In this document: positions 56,831-64,000 of the stretch, one piece after another
How positions within the stretch are numbered: position 1 is the stretch's first letter
How the letters are laid out: every line of letters begins with the position of its first letter
NCBI RefSeq assembly: GCF_023065955.2
Contig: NW_026623100.1
Coordinates: 70,126,727-70,190,726, forward strand
Source: Ursus arctos
Taxonomy: Eukaryota; Chordata; Mammalia; Carnivora; Ursidae
Length of the DNA stretch: 64,000 bases
Direction: 5' to 3'
Notes under the pieces: model-generated
Seen by the model: only the letters and a program-made list of their open reading frames with translations
Told to the model about the DNA's origin: nothing
The model's database searches: none
Made by a program: the position numbers and the translations under genes

Positions 56831-57404
56831 TAGCTTTTTAAATGGGTGAAGGGGTGCACTCTTCCTCCCCTTGGTTCTCTATTTTTGGTGAATTTTGAAC
56901 AAACATCCTTTTCCCAAATCCCCTTTTCCCTGGACCATCTGGACCGTGCTTGCTCGTGTTTCTCCCTCCCCCGGGGCCAGCATGTTGGGGTGGGAAGAGG
57001 CTCTCACAGTGTACTGATCTCTGGGTGTAGAAACGGGAGCGAGGGCCTCTGGGCTCCAGAAATGGCTTGTTCTCCACCTTCAAGGCGGACATGCTCTGTT
57101 CCGAACATTGTCTGCTCTTTCCCGCCAAAGAAATGAAAACACTGTCCGAAAACCTTTTAAATATGCTGTATCTGCCAGCGAAGACTAGCTGTGTGTGGGC
57201 CTCAGACCAGCTCTCAGGGCTTATGGCTGCGCTCATGAGCCAGGCTGCCCCAGCTCCCTGGTAGCCAAAATGCCTGGGGGCCTTGAGGGTCTTCGGGTCC
57301 GTAATGTGGTCCAGCCATTTGTCTCTGTCATGGGCGCACTGGAACCTTATTCCCTTGCAGCCCACACAGCGATCCGCTGCTGAGCTTGGTGTATGCAACC
57401 AAAA

Positions 57405-57600
57405 TGGCACCCTGTGGAGAGTTTGCTGGGCTCAAAGCTGGAATCTCTGCCTTCTGACCGCAGCTCTGCCTCCTTGGAGCTGTACGAACTCAGGGTGCAA
57501 GGAGGACCATCACACCAGCTTGCAGGGTTGGCGTGAGGATTAGAGGCGACGCCTGGCGCACAGTAGGCACACAGTAGGCACGGTGAGGCTTGTTCATCTG
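57405..57600 (+). repeat. MIR fragment
   Basis: CTGACCGCAGCTCTGCCTCC followed by GGCGTGAGGATTAGAGGCGA and CGCCTGGCGCACAGTAGGCA, the 5' and 3' portions of a MIR. Confidence 0.7.
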
Positions 57601-57809
57601 ATGACGATGATGCTTCTGCTGCCAGTGGGCAAACCAGATTCGTGCACGCTCTCTCTCGAGAAGGGAACAGCATGCCAAAGATAGCCAAAGTGTGGGACTG
57701 GAAGAGAGCCAAGATAACTCCAGGACTCCAATTGTTATTTCTCTACTACTTGGAGATACGAGATTCTCAGTCCTTCAAAGCATCAAAGGATTTTAGGAGA
57801 GGAAATTTG

Positions 57810-58015
57810 GTGTTGTGGCTAAGCCACGGGGCTTTGAAGTCAAGAGCCGAGTTCCTAACAGTTTCCGGATCTGCCCCTTCCGACTGTACGACCTTGGGCA
57901 AGTTACTTCTCTTCTGTAAGCCTTAGTTTCTGTATCATAAAATGGGGCTATCAGCAGTGCCCCTCTTGTAGGGCATGGTGGGGATTAAATAAGATAATAT
58001 TTATAAAATTAGGGT
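57810..58015 (+). repeat. MIR
   Basis: A well preserved MIR: GGTGTTGTGGCTAAGCCACG, GATCTGCCCCTTCCGACTGT, CCTTGGGCAAGTTACTTCTC, AAGCCTTAGTTTCTGTATC, ATAAAATGGGGCTATCAGC and GGGGATTAAATAAGATAATA. Confidence 0.88.
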
Positions 58016-61000
58016 GAATATGTACCTATCTTCCAAACCAGGACACTTTTGAAGGGGCAAAGAGATGCTATTAATAATTGTCCAGCAACCCAGGACTGCC
58101 CCAGGCAAACCAGGGCAAACGGCTACCCGGCACGAAGGGCCTGGCACAGTGCCTGACTCAACATGGCCGCCGCGACAGCGCCGATTTCCCAAGGAGTGTG
58201 GGTTCTCTCCACGCTGGGTGGCTCATGCTGGAGACAGAAAGGAACCATCTCAACAGAGCGCCCTGGATGGAGCAGGGGCAAGGGGCTAGGATTCACAGCC
58301 ACGACTCAGGGGGAGCCAAGAGCCCCCAGAGACTCACCCAGCCCCCGGTGCTCTCCGGGAGGTTGTCTTTCTCGGAAGAAGGTGGTGAGGGACCAAGTGT
58401 CTTTCCCAGGGTGGCTGCAAGGGAGCCTGCTTGGACTGGCCCCTCTCTGCTCTGTCCCACGGGATCAAATTAAAGCCAACTCTGCACAAGGCAAAGGCTC
58501 CAGTTCCTGCCTGAGTCTGAGTCTGGCCCTTTCCTTCTCGCGTCCCCTGGGGCCCATGCAGAACAACATCTCAGTAGCTGCAGAGGTCACAGCCTTGTCC
58601 CCTTTGCCCTTGCGTGGGCCCCTTATCCCTTGCCCCAAGCCCGCCAGACACAGAGTGAACTGCCTATGGCGTGTGCAAGCCCTCTTGGGCCCTCAGCTCT
58701 CCTCCCAGCCTTAGCACAAACACATTCCTGAAGACTAGCAGGAACCGGGAGTGACTCAGGCCTCAGGAATGTGCAATCTGATCCCCTTGCTTGGGGGGCA
58801 AATTCCTCATTCTAAGGTGGGCAGCTAGCTGGCGAGCCTAGAAGCCCTGGAGGGTCTGAGGCTGCGAGTCTGGTCTGGACCCGCTCCAAAGGAACAGGCT
58901 CTCTCTGTAGCAGCTTTCACAAACCCTCCCCCCCACCCCCCGCCCCGCAGACTTATGGTGGGAGGTGGTTGTGGGGTCAAGGGAATGCTCAGGGACCCCA
59001 TTCCAAGTTCAGGGCCAGAATTCAGATCGCTGGAGCAAGCAGGCTGAGTCTCAGGGGCGGGAGTCTGGAAGCAGAACCATGGGGGGATGGGTACCCCACC
59101 CCTCCCCAGGCCCATCCCCTGAGCAGTGGAAGAGGAGAGAAGCCTCTAGATGCAGGACTGAGAGAGCAGTCTGTCCTAGCCTCCCGGCCTCCCCGCTGTC
59201 CTGCAGGACGCTGGCTCTCTTCAGTTGGGAGGCTGCAGTCCCGGGTCACTCACGCTCTGCCTGGCCCAGCCTAGGCCAGGGCTTCTTTACGTCCTTGTGC
59301 AGTACCACCAAACGATTGTATAGGCAATCTTTTAAAATCATAGAAGAAATCCTGCATTTGATGACTCTGAGGGCGGACATTCGCTAGAGGAGCAAAACAC
59401 CGGTTCAGCCGAAGTCTGTGAGTCCAGTACCAAGTATGGCCAGTCAGAGACCCCAAGGAACGGAACACAAATAAGAAACACAGGCCCTTTGGCCTGAAAC
59501 GGACACCTGAGCAGCATGGTGGGGGACCCAGTTCTGGGACGACACCAGGCACGGTTGCTTGCCATCACTGTAAGTGGAAGAGTGTGCTGGCCAGGTCCAC
59601 AGGACGACCTGTCTTCCAGCCACCCTGAGACAGGTCAGAGAGACCTCAACCCCTCCTGCATGGTCTGGTGAGCACTGGCAATGCCGGGCCCCAGGGGTCA
59701 CGATGGCCAAGGTGAGGGAACTAACCTGAGAGGGTCGTGGCCATGCCCTTCCTCTGTTGGACGACTCCCAAGCAAGGGGAGCCCACCTCCTCCCACCGTA
59801 GAAGATGACGGGGAGCTGCTGTCGCCTTCTCATTCCTCAGCCAAAGTGGTAGCTGGCCAGTCGAACCCTTGTCCCTGGCTCTTGGAATCTGGAGGGAGTG
59901 ATACAAAGCTTCCAAGAGAGGCTGACAGGACTAGGGAATCCACTAGGGTCCATCCGGGGGTGGCAGGTACTAGCACACTGTCCCAGTGGGGGACATTGTC
60001 CAACGGTGCACACCTCCCTTGTTGTCCAGCCTTCCCGATAATCCAGTGTGAGCAGCCCAATATTCTTCCACAAAAATCTTTTTCTAAGTAAGTTAGCCAA
60101 AGCTGATTCCTGTGGTTTGCATATGAAGACCAAGTGCAACAGACCAGCGTGTGCCAAGGCGAGCACAGCTCAGTGGAGTTATCCATAGTGCCAGGGCCCC
60201 ACCTTTGATTGCATATGTCTTGCTCTAGAATCCTTGCTTGATTAAGGTGTGAGCAGAGGCTGGGGGCGTGACTGAGGATGTTGGGTTTGGGTGGGGGAGC
60301 TGGTCCTGGAGCATTCAGCTTAGGGTGAGAGTGGCAGATAGGCCAGAAGGTGAGGGGAAATTGAGGCAGTCAGTGGCACAGGGCTGGGGCTCCTTGCTGG
60401 CCTGGTCAGAGGAGGCAGGTACCCACCCCATCCAGCTCACAGCTTGGCAGGCACAGAGGGATCAAAGGTGGTTAAGGTGCAGAGGCAGGGGCAGGGAGAA
60501 CTTCTCAAGAACTGGGAGGAGGGCAGGAAATCGGGGCAGGATCCCAGATTCAAGGACTCACACCTGCCTGGGGCCACCAGTGCTTTCTGCCTTTTCTCTC
60601 AGCAGGGCATGGAGTCCTGAAGCCTGGGCTGCCGTCAGAGAGGGTCCCCACTGGATCTGAACCCCGCAGTGAGAGGAGCCGCAGCATAGCAGGTGTTTGT
60701 CCCTGTTTGACAATGTCCCTCCCCGGAGCAGGCTAAGCTGAGGCCAGCGGGCTGACAATCCTCCCACTGTCCCTCTGTGGGGACATACAGTGCCCTCCCA
60801 TCTGCCCCTTAGCTGACCTCTTAGGTGCCTATGAAAGCCGAGTGGAGGAGGGCATAGGTCCCCAGATGGCAAAGACAGGACAGAAGAGGTTACAATGTAA
60901 GGGGCTGACATGTATAGGGAGGTGCCTTCTCTGGGACCCTCTCAGCTGGAAGTGGAGAAATGGTCATCCCAGGGCACCTGCAGAGTGCACCATGCCTGCT

Positions 61001-61289
61001 GCCCCCAGCCCTCCCTCACTTACTCATGCTGCCTGAGAGGCCAGCCTTCCCCAGGACCTCTTTTCCCACCCACCCCTCTCTCTAGCATCCTCCACACCTC
61101 AGGTGGACAAGCATCCCAGCACCACCCCTGTCGGCCACCCTCCACAGCCCTGCCTTGTCCCTCCCTGAGCTGGGTGCCCTGTCCCACCCTGCACGGGGAA
61201 GGCTGTGTCTCCCGGGGCTGCTCTGTGCAGCCTGAGGCTTCACCTCCCTTCAGCAGGTGTGGAGCCTTCCTCTACAGAAAGACAGAAAA

Positions 61290-61890
61290 ATTGGTAGACA
61301 GACCCTAGACTGGCCCCATGTTTTCCTGCCCCACGTTCAGTCCATGATTCCCTCCCCTTGGGTGTGGACAGGACCTGTGACTTGGTCCTAGCTCATAGAA
61401 TATGAAGGGATTTTGCAGGTGTCGTGAAGATCCCAAATCAGTCGGTTTTGAGCTAATCAAAACAGATTATTCTGTGTGGGGCTGGCTTAATTGGGTAAGA
61501 ACTCTTAAACATGGGATTGGGCCCCTTCTGAGTGGAGAGCCCGTCCTCGCCAGCTTGATGGAACACGCAGCCGTCAAGGAAGCCCACCTGGCAAAGAACC
61601 ACAGGTGCTCTTGATCAGGGGTGGCTTCCAGCTGAGAGAAAGAGTGGGAGCCTCAGTCATGCAGCTACAAGGAAATGCTTGAACTCAGTTGCAGACTCTT
61701 CCCCACTTGAGTCTCCCGATGAGAACGCTGCCATCTTCCGCGTAGATTACAGTCTTATGAGCCCCTGAGCAAAGGATCCAGCTAGGCCAGGCCCAGATTC
61801 CTGACCCACAGCAACTGTGAGATAAGAGGATAAACGCGTGCTGTTTTAAGCTGCCAAGTTTGTGGTACTTTGTTACCCAAAGACAGAAAG
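61290..61890 (+). repeat. ERVL/MaLR-like LTR
   Basis: GAGCTAATCAAAACAGATTA, TGGCTTAATTGGGTAAGAAC, AGCCCACCTGGCAAAGAAC, GAGTCTCCCGATGAGAACGC, CCTGACCCACAGCAACTGTG, AGATAAGAGGATAAACGCG and TTAAGCTGCCAAGTTTGTGG are in the order of a mammalian LTR with its polyadenylation region near the end. No internal region. The family name is uncertain. Confidence 0.65.
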
Positions 61891-62329
61891 CTCATACTGA
61901 GTTGGAAGGGTTGGGATGTTAACCTGGAGCTCGGAACGAGAATGGGGTTTCTTGTCTTCTTTAGGGTCAGAGCCCTGAACCCAAGCCCCCAAGGACCAGA
62001 GTCCGCAACCTGATAGTGGCCGGCTCCAGGCAGGACAGCAGGTGAAGACCCTCATTGGGGCCTGGTTTCCAGGTCTTGCTGGAGAAAGCCTGCATGCTGG
62101 GGAGTATGTGGGTTGGGGGGGAGCTTTACCTAGGGAGGGGTCCTCTGCTTTGGTTCTCTAGGGCCTCATCCAATTCTCTGGGGCCGAGCTCCACAGGAAC
62201 AGGATTCCTGTTCAGGGGTCTATACACACTGCATTTACGTAGAGATTTTCAGGGAAAACTCATCACTTGCCTGCCTGGTGTTCATTCCCACCAGCAGCTC
62301 CTGAGGCCTCCCTCCTCCCCATGCCTCCA
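61891..62329. other. Intergenic, no feature recognised
   Basis: Unique-looking sequence between an LTR and an L1 remnant. Confidence 0.5.
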
Positions 62330-62530
62330 GCTCTTGAGAGTATCTGTCTTGGTCATTTTTGCCAATCTCATGGGTGTGAAACAGTACCTCGTTGTTTTAA
62401 TTTGCATTTAATTTGCATTCCCTTGATAAGCAGTGAGGTTTACAACCTCTTCGTGAACTTGTTAGGCTTTTGGATTTTGTTTCCTGTGAATTCTCTTTTA
62501 TAGACTTTGATTCCTCTAAAAAAAAAAAAT
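62330..62530 (-). repeat. Ancient L1 fragment, antisense
   Basis: AATCTCATGGGTGTGAAACA, GTACCTCGTTGTTTTAATTT, GCATTCCCTTGATAAGCAG and CTTTTGGATTTTGTTTCC correspond to antisense L1 ORF2, ending at a short A-run. Confidence 0.65.
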
Positions 62531-64000
62531 AGATTTTTTGCTTTTTCCCTTTGAGATTTCTAAGGGCACCCAGCTTGGTCCGTCCCCCAGGGCAGCCTCC
62601 TTCTTCCCCAGCTACCCCAGCTCAGGCCACCTGCCCTGTGCCTTCCACACCAGCCCTCGGGTCTGTGTCCCAGAGGGCCCTATGTGAGCGCCTGGAGAGA
62701 GCAGAGAGGAACAGGTCCTAGCTGCCTCTCCTGCTGATCCACAACCTTTTCACTTGCTTTTTTTTGAAGCCAGGAGGGAGAAAGAGGGGGTCCATATCAG
62801 GGGTATTCTTGTGGGATATACGGGTGAGTGACTGAATACTGCCTTTCCTCCTGTTACAGGGACCCAGGCTGCCTGGTGGACCCCCACCCCCCAGACTATA
62901 GTTCCAGAAAACCAGGGAGAAAACACAATTGACCCCTTTGAGCCTGCAGTGCCAGAGGGGGGCTTCCGGGGCAAACAATGGTCCTCTGTGTCTGGTTTCT
63001 CCTGAGGGCCGGAAGCCCCTGGTGCGTGGCCCACCGATGAGTCATGCAGGATATCTCCTGGGCCTGCTTTGTTGTGCCCAGCCTGGAATGGCAGATGATC
63101 TCATCGGCTGTTCTGGGGAAGCCCTGTCAATGGACAGCCCCGGGAAGCTCACCGCCCACGAATGCAGGAGAGTCCTGGTCCCCCGGCCTTGAGCGAGTTC
63201 CTGGAGGCGGGTGTGGGGGTGGGGGGTTGCTGGGCAGACCGAGTCAACAGAAAGAAAAGACCCCGTGCTCATGGAGTCCAGGGAAACCCCCGCTCTGCTC
63301 TCTCTGGGCTCCGCACGCGCGTGGGGGCCGCCCAGCTCCAGATGTGTCCTGGGGAGTTTCCTGAACTCGGGGGAGGCCCCAGACAAGTGTATGAGGAGCA
63401 CCCCAGGGAGGGCCGACCTGGGACTGGCAGGAAGTCAAGGGCTGGGGTGGCCACCGATCCTGGCTTGGCCTGTGAGGCTCGGAAGGGAACAAGGGTCGGA
63501 CTTTGGCTGGATGAAACAGAGACTTCAGAAACAATGAGCCATGAGGTACTGAGGCCATTTCAATTCTTGGAACTTGGACATTTCTGTTAATGGTTGTTGT
63601 TGTTTAAAATACACCTCCCTGGCTGGTACAGAGCATAGCTGCGGAGTCCCAGAGCCCACACCCGCTTACTGTGGGGCCTTGACCAAGTCACTCTAACTTT
63701 CTGAGCCTCAGTTTCCCCCTCAATAAAATGGGATTGTGGTGCCGCGTCTGAGGCTGTTGTGGGCAGGTCCGAGTGCACAGACGCCAGCTGCCCCGCTCCC
63801 AGCTGGCCCTCAGGAACCAGCAGTCTCCTCTCTTCCCTTCCTCCCCCCACAGCTTTGAAGAGGCTCTTGGTTGGGCTTCTATTCTGGTTCTGCCCTCCAG
63901 AAGCTCACCGCTGAACACGTTCCTTAGACGGCCCACCTTTCCTCTGGACGCAGGGGACAGGCGGGGCCACCCCCAGAGCCTCCAAGAAGAGAACCGCCCC
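62531..64000. other. Intergenic to window edge
   Basis: Contains a MIR at 63625-63775. No exon seen in the remainder. Confidence 0.5.
63625..63775 (+). repeat. MIR fragment
   Basis: GAGCATAGCTGCGGAGTCCC, TTGACCAAGTCACTCTAAC, TTTCTGAGCCTCAGTTTCCC and CAATAAAATGGGATTGTGG are in MIR order. Confidence 0.82.

Larger units (their letters stand above)
56831..61289. other. Intergenic, unique-looking
   Basis: Holds two MIR copies (57405-57600 and 57810-58015). Otherwise unclassified sequence with no supported exon. Confidence 0.5.

Noticed and set aside
1..64000. CRISPR arrays, phage or bacterial operon features
   Set aside because: Spliced exons, SINEs, MIRs and L1s show mammalian nuclear DNA. No spaced direct-repeat array is present.

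Overview
This window is nuclear DNA from a mammal, almost certainly a caniform carnivore. It carries several tRNA-Lys-derived carnivore SINEs (internal Pol III boxes, CT-rich body, AATAAATAAAATCTT tails) and carnivore-type L1 3' ends, along with the usual mammalian MIR, MER5A-like and LTR fragments. The SINE subtype at 33.6 kb looks arctoid (bear, panda, seal or mustelid type) rather than dog-like, but I judged that by eye. There are no prokaryotic features.

The only protein-coding gene I can support is HS1BP3 (HCLS1-binding protein 3, a PX-domain protein) on the + strand. Six coding exons, 2 to 7 in the usual numbering, lie at 3493-3658, 7066-7273, 9295-9514, 20938-21098, 21937-22051 and 25847-26114. 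All junctions are GT-AG and every phase joins. Exon 1, with the start codon, lies to the left of the window. The exons in the window encode 378 complete residues plus one codon split with exon 1, which implies a protein of about 389-390 residues. The 3' UTR runs about 1.9 kb to an AATAAA at 28020-28025. The product reads, in order, as PX domain (exons 1-3), acidic linker (exon 4), basic patch and acidic linker (exons 5-6), and a proline-rich, Q6-containing C-terminus (exon 7).

From 28 kb to 64 kb I find no coding exon. In human this flank leads toward RHOB. It holds three diverged LTRs (30.5, 51.1 and 61.3 kb), a twin-primed (5'-inverted) carnivore L1 with a perfect 14-bp target-site duplication (31.56-32.02 kb), three older + strand L1 3' ends in a row (32.75-35.62 kb), an L1 nested inside an older L1 (38.5-40.7 kb), - strand L1 remnants (37.3-38.0, 42.6-43.65, about 56.0-56.8 and 62.3-62.5 kb), and three SINEs with visible target-site duplications. 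The rest is unique-looking sequence with scattered MIRs, simple repeats and long G/C homopolymers.

I found no convincing new gene system. The most checkable observations are the twin-primed L1, the nested L1, a lineage difference in the HS1BP3 C-terminus (Q6 tract and shorter exon 6), two weak splice donors, and a pair of CTAATTAG palindromes at 54.56 kb. All family names come from recognition by eye and memory; no database search was run.
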